This document shows, one piece after another, positions 12,401 to 23,919 of a stretch of 64,000 bases of DNA. Below the pieces are notes generated by a model. The model did no database searches and was not told where the DNA came from. It saw only the letters and a list, made by a program, of their open reading frames with translations. The position numbers and the translations under genes are program-made. The DNA is from Dipylidium caninum (taxonomy: Eukaryota; Platyhelminthes; Cestoda; Cyclophyllidea; Dipylidiidae), in NCBI GenBank assembly GCA_017562135.1, contig QEYB01000981.1, positions 62,001 to 126,000 of the forward strand, given 5' to 3'. Every line of letters starts with the position of its first letter. The stretch's first letter is position 1.

Positions 12401-13443
12401 GCACATGCCTTTTTGGCTGATGTGGGCCTTGGAGTTGATGCTGAAAGGTTTTGCACGTGCTAGTAAGAGTTGCCTCGTGGAAGGTGAAGTGCCACAGGAT
12501 GCTATTGCTCCTGACGATTTTCTTAAACACAAAGTGAGTGTTTGTCGACTAGTACTTTCATTTCTCATACCCATATTTCTTAAATTTTAATATTATTACT
12601 TACGTGACAGATGCCTTATTATGACTTTGGATTACTATCTACTAGATCATTCAACTGAGTGCCTCCAATGAGTATGTTTGGGCTTCGACACTGTTGGTAT
12701 GTGCAGGTCAAACTGCGGAGGCAGTTCGCCTTCTTCTACAGTGTGGTCGAGCCAAGGAGGCTCTTCTTCTCTTTAGACTCCGTCTCAGCCCCGAGGCAAA
12801 TCCTGACCTTCTAGAAAAGTGTCTCAATCTCCTGGCACAACGTCTGGCCCACACCGGACTGCCCAACTCTGCTCTTGCGTTTCTTGCTGCAAGACAAGTG
12901 AAACAGGCTGCCACAGTGGTGCGCAATTCAGCCACCATTTCCGATCCTCCAATTGATCATATTGTTGCCCTCTGGACCACTTTAGGCATCCTCCCCGACA
13001 GCTTGTCAGTATCAGTCAAGCTGGCCTACTACTCTATTATCTATGCAGCCAACCTTAGCTTAGAAGAAGAATGCAGACTTTTTCTACGCCAATGGAGAAC
13101 TGCGCTACCCGCTGAAAGTAATGCAAATTATTTGTTAAACTGTGCGGAATTCCTATTGCTCGGTGAATGGACTGAGCCCCCCATTTTCCCTGCACCTGAC
13201 TTGGTTCGGTTCACAAGTGATCGACAACCCAGTTTAGAGGAGGCTGAGTGTGTAGCTAGCGTTGTTATGGACTTCGCTGCGGCTTGCTTGAATGAAGATT
13301 TGAAGCCCTTGCAGAAATCCTTGACAATCTTAAAGGAGAACCACCCGGCCACGTATAATGGCCTAGTACAGCGGATACTCCTTAAAACAGATGATGAGTC
13401 GATTCCACAGAGATTCAGACAGATTTGTCATTTTTTAAAATAA
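9422..13443 (+). CDS. GEMIN5: Gem-associated protein 5 (SMN complex, WD40 and TPR)
   Basis: GEMIN5 recognises the Sm site and cap of snRNAs for the SMN complex and also affects translation. Exons seen: 9422-10194, 10399-11548, one or more unresolved pieces around 11600-11700, about 11705-12533, and 12646-13443. The first half is WD40 propeller sequence, with ISALAWHPDPHFEHLLAIGS, VYRVAWGP and FACVWSPHDPDFVLSGEEYG aligning with the vertebrate GEMIN5 repeats. The second half is helical (GQTAEAVRLLLQCGRAKEAL), matching the GEMIN5 TPR-like dimerisation region, and the protein ends QRFRQICHFLK like the family C-terminus. Splice phase is consistent at 10194/10399 and 12533/12646. An apparent stop at 10127-10129 interrupts a WD repeat and is probably a one-base error. 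Predicted length is about 1230 residues against about 1500 in human. A generic WD40/TPR protein is the main alternative. Confidence 0.85.
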
Positions 13444-13530
13444 AACTTAACTTTGCCCGTGTGGTTCTTTTGATTGTGGTGATATGTTACATGACCGCGG
13501 GACTCCTAGTACAGACTCTTCTCTGCGTTT

Positions 13531-13538
13531 AGGAAATG
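13531..13538 (+). promoter_or_regulatory. Possible spliced-leader acceptor before the SUN gene
   Basis: A pyrimidine-rich tract ends in TTTAG (AG at 13531-13532), four bases before an ATG at 13536. This is only about 88 bases after the GEMIN5 stop codon. Flatworms are known to resolve tandem genes by spliced-leader trans-splicing at such acceptors. The sequence also fits an ordinary acceptor for an unseen upstream non-coding exon. Confidence 0.4.
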
Positions 13539-16500
13539 GGTGAAAACGAAACTGTTGTGATTGCAAGACATGCATCTGCTGGACAGACTCTGAAGCCAGT
13601 TTTTGTCTACTCTCGGGAAGAATACTTTGATACTCCGCTACCATCTCAAAAGTAAGTGACCGTTTCTTTGGTCGTTGTTAACCGTTCGTGCCATAGCTCT
13701 AAACTTGCAGTCTGGCAAGACCACTCGGGTTCGCGTAGGTCGTAAATTATGTTTATGCGCTTTTCGCAAATGGCATGAGTAACCACTGTCATTAAGACTA
13801 CCTTGACGGTTGCTTTCTGAGCTAGATACCTCCTTTAATTGAAGGCTTGAGATAATACCGCAGCCTACCTACTTATAATTTGTTTAACTGTAAACCTCCC
13901 GTTCTTTTACGTCTCCATTTATGTTCTTTTTCTTCCTCATTCCTCTCTGTCTTGTGCTTATGACACTCCTTGTCGTGAATGTTTTGTTTTTCGTTCAATA
14001 ATTTTTTCACACCCACAGGTCACACCAAGTCTCGACTCTTAGTGTGCCTCGTGAATCACCTCTCATATCCATGCCTAAAAATCTTCCTTGTAAGTTCATT
14101 TTGAAGTTTTTGGTCAATTCAGAAATATCTGCTTATTAAAATCTAAGAGGTCTTTTTCCCAAACAATCATTCCAATTCTATTACATCCTTCTTTTCTATT
14201 ACTTTCGTGTATACGGAATTGTTGCACTTATTCATATTCAATCCTCAATCATAAATGATCAAGTTGGTGGTGTTTTGCTCTTGTAGGTCGAAATGTGCTT
14301 CTTTACTGTCACATTTTATTCCGAGCATCCATGCCGTCCTCATTTCACTTTGTCATACGACAGTAGAGGGCTTTCGCTTCGTAGTTTGTTCTGGATACTG
14401 ACGAAGTTTGTCAATTTATAAAGACACCGATCATTCTGTGCTTGCTTTCGAACTGCTCAAATCCGCATGAACCATTAGCCTAAGGTGCATTCATAGGAGG
14501 AATCTTCTTCCTTTCATACTTACATTTATTTTGAAGTATATCAGTAAGCTGACATCTGCCGTCAATAAGGGTAAGTTTTTGCTTTAGATGTAGTTGATAG
14601 TGGTAACTATTCTCACCAGTCTTTTCATCATCGCCATATTTGCTTTTAGGGTATTGACCTTAAAATGATTCATGAAAAGACCTATTCAAATGAAAACTAC
14701 TCTGAATGTAGAAGTTTCACATTCCAAGGTTCTTTAGTTTCAACCTAAACGGTCGTTAAGTCACTAATATATTGTATCAATGTAGACGTAGTACCAGCAT
14801 CTGTTTGATCATCTGAGGTATGAGATGTCAGGTACCTTAACATGCCCCCTGTGTCCATTTTATTTCCTTTTTAATGGACAACGATTAATGGTACACTCAA
14901 GTACTACGAGCGGAGTGTTTGCTACCGAATACAAGTTATACCGAAGAGGAGTCGCTTAGATTTAATGCATAGTGTATGGACGCCTTCAGACTCCACGTAT
15001 GATTGTGTGTGTGATGACATTTTAACCAGGATTACCCTTTAGAGTGTCTTGGTGGCCTTCCACAATGATCCGATTAGTAGATTAAATGACCATTTGGATG
15101 GCCGCATCCGATTTTTTAGAATTTGACACCCAAATTGTACCTAGATATCCATCCCTTTTACCCACTTCATAATTGTCTGATTTTGTTCTGTACCTACTTC
15201 AGTAATAAAGACTCTTTGTTTATGACGCCTTTTAATGGTTTTTGTGTTTCATTTTTGCTTTTCCCGTTTTTTACTTGATTTTCCTTTGCTCCTTATTTTA
15301 ACTATAAAATCCTAAAGCCAAGTGGACAATTGGAGGTTTTATGATGTTGCATTAAAACCGGGTCATTAAGGGTGTTATTAGCTTTTCATTGTTGGAAACG
15401 GGCGTTGAAATGACGCAATTTTTAACATTATTTTATTGCATTTAATCGAAATGACTTCCGTTTGCATCTATGATTTTCCGGCGACGATTGAGCAAGCCAT
15501 ATATACGCCTTCTCAAAAAATATTTTGTAGTTAATGAACGATTCAGTCTTTTATAATGTCATCTTTGTTATTGCATTTTTTTCTCCCCAAGATACTTCGT
15601 AATTACGAGAAGATTATAATCGGTCTGAGAAATGTCGGGTGAATATGGAGGATGGGGCAAAATGTCATGTGGTAGAGAAGTTCTTTTATTTATCAACAGA
15701 GATAGAAGCTTTATGTGGTCGTCATGCTTTGCCATCATGCAGTAAGAATGAGTCCTCCTGGCTGAGCAATGCTGGTTGTTTTTTCCTCAGAAGTTTCTTC
15801 TGCATCACATAATTTCTTCACGGCAATGGGACACCGCCGCCGTTGCGTAGCCTGGTTGTATCATAAGGAGGAATAATGGGCGATCACTTCTTGAGCACTC
15901 TACCATATGGTAACCAGAAATTATTTAATGAAATTTAGGCTTAGAGGAGTGGCCTGGGTGTGTATTCTTATCTATTCATTTGCTTGATCGTTTTTCATTG
16001 TCATGCGAAATCCGCTTTTCATCACAACCAGTCGCGTCAGTTGTTCGTTCGGCAGGCACATATGAGTCAAATTTGTTTTTTCACTTTATCATCATTTATC
16101 GTACGCATACGTTTTAACACAGCCCAGCCGTTTGGATGTCTGGTTCCTAGTTTGGACTCACTTTCATGAATAATTGTGTTTGGATCATATTCAACAGTCG
16201 CCCTTATTTCCTCCTCATCATCATTAACATGGCCGGTGGTCTTCCTCGAGACGTCTAGACGAGTTTTTTTGGGACCAAAGTCGAACATGCTTCGCATTAG
16301 TGGGTCCATATCCGAATGCCGCATTAATTTTTCTCGAAGTGTGAGCTGTGCTATGCTTCATTTTTAACTCGTACAAGAAAAGTGGGTGTAAATCGCGTCT
16401 TATTTCCATCTGGTTTAAGCGAAAAGTAAAATTATATTGGGATACAAGCACGCGAAAATTCCGAGAAATGTGTAAGAAGAATACCCTTAACAGTTATAAA

Positions 16501-19500
16501 TGAAAATGCCCCGCACAGGTTACAATTCACCTCTCTCAGTCGAGACTGAGCACAGACTAAATAAGAAGGCGCGTTTCATAGTTCCCGCCCGAATGACTAT
16601 GTTGATCTGCCCTCGTATTGCTCGTATTGTATTTGTCTATGCAAACGGTGGACTCGACCAGAGCAGCGTCAAAACCCTATCAACTCACCTGCCACTTTTG
16701 TAACTAAAAGCTGGGCCGCACGTTCGCTTGATTTGTCGTGGCCCACTTTGCAAAAGTTTGCCCATATTCGTGACGACGGAGGCTAAATGACCGTTCAGTG
16801 AGGCGTCAATGTGCTCCTCCATTCACGTCTCAACTGCGAAGTTTGTGTACAGTCATTTGGAGCTTGTTCAAATTGAAAGCATTATTTAAATCCTTTGTTA
16901 TCACGTTGATTTATTCGTTGTCTTTGGTGAAACTGTCATTACATCTTGCACTGTTTTCCCCATACTTGAAGAGCGTGAAAACATTTCCAACCGTGATTTC
17001 TACCACATGAGCCATAACTTCCTTTTTGCAAATACCCAACTGTTTTCGAATGCACATGTTACCGTTGCCATTTTACATGTCTCCGACGACCTACTGTCAC
17101 TTTGCGGATGTCTATGTTCTGTTGCATATTTGGTCGTGCAGCATATATGAAAGTCAGGCTTATATCCCTTTTGACTTGGTACGTACTTCAGCCTATATAA
17201 TGGCGGGCGAGCACACCGTACCGAACGCACAGTTGGTGCGACGGCGCATCGACTACCAGGAGACTGCTGAATATCGTGTAGTGCGACCCACGGGGCCTGC
17301 AGCTTCCATTGACGGCCACGGTGACGCAAAAGCTGGTCTCCACAAGCCCCTAACGGTCCGTGTCGAGGAGTTCACCAAAAGGACTGCAGAACCATCCACT
17401 GGGTGAGTTGATTTCTTTTGTCAGAGTAGTCTTTTATGCTAGACCAGTTTTACTGACTTGCGATGCTACCCCTCTTTGTTGTTAATGGGTCGAGGGTCAA
17501 ATTAGCGTCGAATGTGTCCCTTCAGCAGTCATAATGCTGAAGGAATTAATGTCTGTTTTTTTTCAAAAAGAAGGTGTTGTCACAACTACCGTGATCCGGA
17601 GTTAAACATTTTTAGTTTGTAATTGGCGCATTGTAAAATTTGCCTCGATTTGATTCTAAAGTCTTACCACCAAGACTTTCGCTGGTTTCGTGTTCTGTGT
17701 GTAATCGTGGTACTTGTGAATTATGCGTTTGTGATGCGATCGTCACAGCCATTGTTCCTTCTTATTTTAGAAGTAGTATCTCCTCGGTTCGTCGTAAAAG
17801 CCGGGTATCACTCGCCCAACCTACAGATCGCGTGCTTCGGTCACAAAATCGGAAAGTTAGCCCGCCACCCCAAAGGACAAATTGTGTATATGCAATCTTC
17901 TGTACCCGTATGTATTTTTCTGTCTTGTTAGGGTGTGAGTGTGCTTCAGAGTAATAGAGAGCACGGCATTGGAGAAGAGACAGAGGGATCGAATATGGCC
18001 GTAACACTAGATGCAGAGGAGGAAGCTGAAGTTACTTTCGCGCCGTTGAACTCTCACGCTCGACAGGCTGCCATCAAACGTCGTGTCAATGAAATTGAGG
18101 CGGAGGAAAACGCCTACTCTCATCCTATTGCATCCACAACTGTGGGTCATATACCTCCGTTCTCCTTTCAATCGTGAGTTTTCTCTTTTAATAACCTTCT
18201 CTTAACTTGATTCACTTTCGTTTCCCCTTGTCACTTTTCACCAGTTCTTCCAGTGACCACAACTTTTACAAATTGGTCTTGATCATCAAATAGGGACCGG
18301 TTGCATACAGCACTTGGTTTTTTAATTTGTACGTTATTCTTCAACTGGTGCCAACGTCGATATTTGTTTCCTTTTTGGCAGTTCCTATTGCAGTTCCAGA
18401 AATAACTAGCTTTGGAATATTTGCATTATCTGAGGTAATAGGACCTGGCCTTTTTACCCTCTTTTATGACCTTTCGTCTAAAATTTTTCTTTCCGCCTTC
18501 GCTTCGTGCAGCACCGATACCACTTCTGCGAGACGCCCATGGCATCTGTCGAGCATGTTGGGTAAGTATGCTGTCTGTCTTGATAGTTTGGCTCTGTTAC
18601 CGCTACAATCTCAATTACTGTTATTGCTTCCTCTCGTTCACTTTCAACTTGCTTTTCATCCGCTCTTATTTTCAGAATTTCAGTCTAACAACAGTTTTTC
18701 CACATGCTAAGCCTATTTTTAGTTTTTTTTTTAAAGAAGGTGGATTTGGGGCTGAAGTTTGCACATGGATAGATGCTTCATTTTGCAAAATCTAATCTGC
18801 TTTTATTTGTCTTTCCTCGGTTCCAAACGGCTCAGGTTTGTCTGCGGAACCCGCTTACCATCGGCCGCCTCCTCAGTTTGAAGAAAAATCTCGTAACTCA
18901 AACGCTTCCGATACCACCTCGTCTCACGGTTCTCCTCTTTTTGCCCCCTCTGTGGGACGCCGTGTCTACTCTTGCCTCCTCAACCTTATCGCAATTCCGC
19001 TGGTTCTTCTACACTATCTCTCTATCGCCGTCAGCTCTGCGGGAAGGAGGGTACTTTCAACTCTATCTGGCCTCTTCCAGAGGACCAGCCCTCCTGACGT
19101 TCGCTCACGGAACTATTCGGGGGTGTACAGAAAACACCCGTCCATTGGCTCTGATCTTTCACCTACGTGAGTAATGATGCATCTTCAGTTAGCTGACTGT
19201 TGAATGATTAATATTGGAGAATGTTAGTGTTTTCTCCATGGCTTTTAGAGTTGATATCGGGCCTTTAAACCATAGTTCTTAATATTGTTTTTTTTTTACA
19301 GTAGCTTGGGTTGATTTCATCAGTCTCACAATGGCTAGTGCATTCTGTTACTTATTCTCACCTATTGCGTTTCCTCTACGGCCACTCATTAAGCTAACAT
19401 TTACTCGTGTCTGTAGATCAAGTCGTTCCAAGTTTTTGGGCTACGGAGGTCATCATCCTCGTGACTCTGCATCTCCGTTGAGCTGTGGATCAGTTTCAAC

Positions 19501-22500
19501 TTGTTGCGTCTATTCTTTTCTTCTCCTCGCACTTCTTTTGGTGGGCACTATTTTAGGATTTCTCTTCCGTTCGCCAGGTAACTTGAAGATCAAAAAAATT
19601 CGCTTAAATATTGACTTCCCTGGGAAACTCAAATGAATTTTTTGTCTTATTTTTTCCTTCACTATATCAGTTACCACCTTACTTAGAGATTCCTGATCAG
19701 TGTGTTTGACTTACTTGCTCCCTTGTTACCAGTGCTTAGATTGTCTCACCTGCAAAACGATGGTTGTATACCTTCTTCATACATATTCGGCTCCTCTAAT
19801 CCTTTCCTCCTGTAAGTAATAATCTACGTTCATGGAAGTTGTTTAATAATCACGACTACCGTGCCGACTTGACCGATTTCTAATCATTTTCCACTCTTCT
19901 CCCCTGAATCGGCACTGATGTGGGTAACGCGGGCCGAGATGATTTGATTAATCAGATACCAATTTCTCTCCTTCCTTCCTTGGAGTTCATTCATATTCAC
20001 TTGGACATTCTCCTAGAGGTTGATCCTTCCCTGGACGATATCCCTTACTTCTTCGGTTTGCTACCCTCGGATGCCCAATGTGTTCGCTTGGCACGCGCTG
20101 ACGTCTCTGCGCACCCCCTTCCCGCCTTCGAGGCTAACTATCCTCACGCTCTACAAAGCCTTCGCTGGAACTGTCTCTCGCGGAGTCTTTGGGAGCCGGC
20201 TGTAGATGCTTTGAGCCAACGATCATCTGCTTTTTGGAACAGGATGAAAAGTGTCTTGTGGAAGTTTACCAGTACTCTCACTTCATCCGAATCTCCCTCC
20301 CAGCAGAAGGGTTAGCCGATTTAACCTCCTCTCTACTTTATAACATAAATTGAGTTTTCTTCTAGTTTTCAGCAGGAATGATGCACTAAACATGACTCAA
20401 AAGGCAAATCTATGTCCTCAGTTTGGCTCGCATTGTTGTATTTATTTCTTTTGCCTACCAATTTGTGTGCTATGCTGAATTTGTTATTAAAAATGTAGTG
20501 GACTGTATGCTCTTATTTCTTTATTTGACCTTTCTGCTCTAGAACCTATTCAAGCGCTGCCAACTGTGGATAATATTGACTTTTTAATGGAAAGACTCAA
20601 AGTAATTACACATGAAATGGATAACCTCACTAGGTTTGTTGACTGTGCTTTATTCTGCATTTTGTGGCAACTAATTTAGCTGACATTCACCACGGTTTTC
20701 TCACTCCAGCCAGGTGAACGAGTTAAAACAGGCCAAAAAAGACAGCTCAAGCATTCATACAGAGGCGTTAGGCACCGCTCACACAGATATCAGCCAACTA
20801 AAAATGGCCTTTAATGAAATGAAAAGACAAATCGCCTTTCTCTCCGACCTGGTCACCGGAGAAGACGATCAACGTCAACGACGGCTGATTGATGAGCTAA
20901 TCAAACAAGCTAAATTGGTGTCGACAACTTCGTTGGACGCCCATCTAGAGGATTTAAGGACTCATTTGGAAGCGATGATTGGCGGAAATATTAGCGACCT
21001 GGCCGTAAAATCCACTGACTGGCAAAACTCCCAAATTGAGAGGTTTGAAAAGACCCTCGAAGAGTTGAGATCGCTGGTACTAGTACAGAAATCTGACTTA
21101 GAAAATAAGGTTAATCTTTGTTTGCTCGACGCCTTTTGTACCATCTCAGAGACCTCCTAAACCAGCATTGCTTGTTTATGGTGTATTTGTAGCTGAAGAC
21201 CCTAAAGCAGGAGTTGGAGGCATATAATAATGCGAGAGCCGCAGAACTCGAGGCAATTAAAAGCGAACTTAGTGAGAATTTCAGTTCCGCAGTGAAGGAG
21301 TCGCGTAGCGACTTGGCATCATTGCAGATGAGGCTGTTCGCTGATGTGGAGAAGATATCGGCCCGCATCAGTTCTTTCGAACGTCTCAGCGAAGATTTAC
21401 AGGAGGCCTTGAGAAAACTCCAGATTGGTAAATCATTAGTAAATTTCACGCGTTTTTAAGGTGGCCGCTGGGTCTAAAGGCCTTGTGGAGTACAACCTGT
21501 TAGGTCTTTAAAAAAAACCTCTTTGTTGATGAACACCTACTTATTTTTTTCTTGTAAGGCATGACTTATTGAGAAACTGGATTTAGAAGCCATCGGGTAA
21601 CGAAAATCTTGCTTTTTTATGTTCGACACTGACTGAGTTCAATTACAGTCAACATTTTGGAATGTTAAACTTTTTTGACTGGGTAACGGTGGAATTATGC
21701 TTGTGGTGATTTTCCCCGAGTGTCGAAACGCCCAAAAGTGCATGATGGTGTAGCATGTCGGTCCATTCTGAGTGTAGACGATCCTTTACTCCCCTCACGA
21801 CAGTCTCTTGGGCTTCCTTCCTTTCCAGATAACACTATTACACAAAAACTCCTATTAGCTTTAACATCTTTTCAAAAAAGAGCTTCGGTTTTTGCAAGTT
21901 CTGCATCTCATCTGGAATAGATTCTTAGAATCATTTGTTTAATTTGCAATTATGAATTTCCTATAAAACTTGATGGCGTCTAATTGTTTTGCTCATTTTT
22001 GTTATAGTAAGGATTCCTTGTTAATTTCCACATCTATTTAATTTTTCTGTCCCCTCCATAGAATATAACTCTCCGGATGGGATTGAGGCGCGGCAACAAT
22101 CTGCAGCAAAGGCTCATATTGAAGAGTTGGTTAGGGAAATAAAAACTTCCTTTGCAGAAAATGTTGCTCTGGATCTCAAACAAGTAATTCACTTTATAGA
22201 CCAATTGGGAATGGAACTACTTTCTTATCCTATGATGTGTTTCTTTTTATTTTATCAGAAAATTGTCAAGGAGTTGACTAACCCTACCCAGTCGGGAGCA
22301 ACTTTACAGGCCAAGTTGATCGACCTCATTAGGAGTACCGTTGACGAAAGGTTAAAGGAAATATTTTCAGGTTTGTTATTAGCTGTGACAACTCCGCTCC
22401 TTTTCCCCAAAATTCTATGCTTTCGCGGCGTCTTCAGCAGGCACTCAAGGACATACGATGGAACACATTTCACCCGGCATCTTGACCTACATAGACTCGG

Positions 22501-23919
22501 CCTTTGATGTGCTTTCGGCTGACCGAACGGGCAGGGCGGACTTTGCTCTTGAATCGGCGGGCGGAACCGTGGTCTCTACACGGTGCACTCGTACGTACAC
22601 CAGTTTCAAGTCAGCCGTTTCACTCTTCGGCATCACTCTCGCCTACTGGTCCCGTTCGCCTAAGTGAGTCTCCCCCCTCGTCTTTCCTCACTCTCCAAAC
22701 CACAGTGGTGGAGTTCTTCAGCTCTGCCTCGAGGTGTCCAAATTGAGCGCTTGTCAAAATACATCATAACTGTAAATCGACGAGCTTTCAGCAAATTTAC
22801 TGGGAAATAACACATTGTCCTACTCTCATTTTACTGATCTTTCTAAGTTTCGACCGCCTTACCGAATGCCCGCTTGGCCGTTTTGTGACCATCTGCCAGA
22901 TGCCGCACGACTCTCACTTTAATAATATTAAATCGGTGTCCGTCTAACAACAAGCAATGCTTTGTTTGCAGTGAGATCCTCCAACCAGGAAACCAACCGG
23001 GCGAGTGTTGGTGCTTCCATGGAAGCGAGGGCCAGGCCATAGTCCGTCTGGCCATGCCCGTGCACGTGACGGGTGTATCGTTGGAGCACATCCCCAAGGC
23101 CCTTTCGCACACCGGCCGTATTGACTCAGCACCACGTGACTTCCTCATTAAGGCCCTCGACTCGGACTCTGCCCAGGATGGCGAGGTTCTCGGCTCCTTC
23201 ACCTACGACGAGGCAGGAAAACCCGTCCAGTACTTCGCTGTTAAGGTGAGCTCGTTACTTCTTCTCTCCTTCCGCTTCAGATAAAGCCGTTCTGCGTGTG
23301 ATAGATTCGCTTTTCCTCAAGGACGTGATAGTAGATTCAGCACGATTATCATGCTAGTAATGGACGAAACGAATAATTTTATCATATATCTGGTTTAACA
23401 CCGGTTGGATATGCAGATTGTTAAAGCCCAAGTCCTCAAGAGGGAAAATAAAACGCTTCCACATCGCTGCGGAGCATTGCCAATTGTTTCCATGGTTAAA
23501 AGAGTCGTCGCTATTGGATTCGCTCACCAAAATGTCTATCTTGGTATTCAGCGTTGGCGCTTATTCTGACTCATTTTGCCTGCATATTAGCTCGCCTACA
23601 TCATTCACCAAACGCTAAAATCAAGTGGCATCCAAGTGGGTTTTTTCTACTGGGATTGACTAAATAACGTCCAAGTAACGTTTTTCTCTTTCCGTCTTCC
23701 AGCATTAATCGTTACTTTTGATGTGATTCACTCAAGTTTTGCATCACTAACGTCTTTGGTTGTCCCTTTCTCATTGCCTCGTTGAAGGCCCGTGATAACG
23801 GCAAACCGACGTTATTCGTGGAATTGGCCATTACCAGCAATTACGGCCATCCGGAATACACATGTGTCTACCGTCTACGCGTACACGGGCATATGGTTCC
23901 TGAGGCAGACGCAAAATAA
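13536..23919 (+). CDS. SUN-domain nuclear envelope protein (LINC complex)
   Basis: SUN proteins span the inner nuclear membrane and bind KASH proteins in the perinuclear space, coupling the nucleus to the cytoskeleton. Exons with matching phase: 13536-13651, 14019-14089, 17192-17402, 17771-17885, 17950-18173, 18512-18561, 18836-19166, 19417-19577 and 19733-19811. Further exons follow near 19920-20309, 20542-20632, 20710-21109, 21193-21425, 22063-22182, 22258-22374, 22440-22662, 22971-23245 and 23788-23919. A transmembrane helix (YSFLLLALLLVGTILGFLF) lies at about 19509-19567. Coiled coil follows from 20590 to 22370, then the SUN domain. SUN motifs include ADFALESAGG, STRC (the Cys that can bond to KASH), ECWCF, LEHIPKALS, GHPEYTCVYRLRVHG, then the stop. 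The first two exons join the third in frame across a 3.1-kb intron. If that join is wrong, the start is the ATG at 17200 and the 13536 peptide is a separate gene. Confidence 0.85.
15442..16470 (-). mobile_element. Mariner-family transposon, decayed copy
   Basis: Minus-strand translation in shifting frames resembles a mariner transposase from end to end. Near 16400-16250 an N-terminal helix-turn-helix segment reads INAAFGYG, followed by SSRRLEEDHRP, matching the mariner FGxGT and LEDExRSGRP region. Around 15735-15760 a fragment reads LLHDG, the mariner LLHDNARPH site. Near 15650 there is LPHPPYSPD, the signature before the last catalytic Asp. The end reads ANGSHFD then a stop at 15442-15444, like the family C-terminus. 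About 1.0 kb is close to a full transposase of about 340 codons, but frameshifts and stops make it inactive. It sits in the probable first large intron of the SUN gene, in antisense orientation. Terminal repeats were not located. Confidence 0.85.

Noticed and set aside
21720..21917. A 66-codon frame in the SUN gene as a further exon
   Set aside because: It has a plausible acceptor but no clear donor in frame, and no coiled-coil or SUN similarity. It may be intron sequence.
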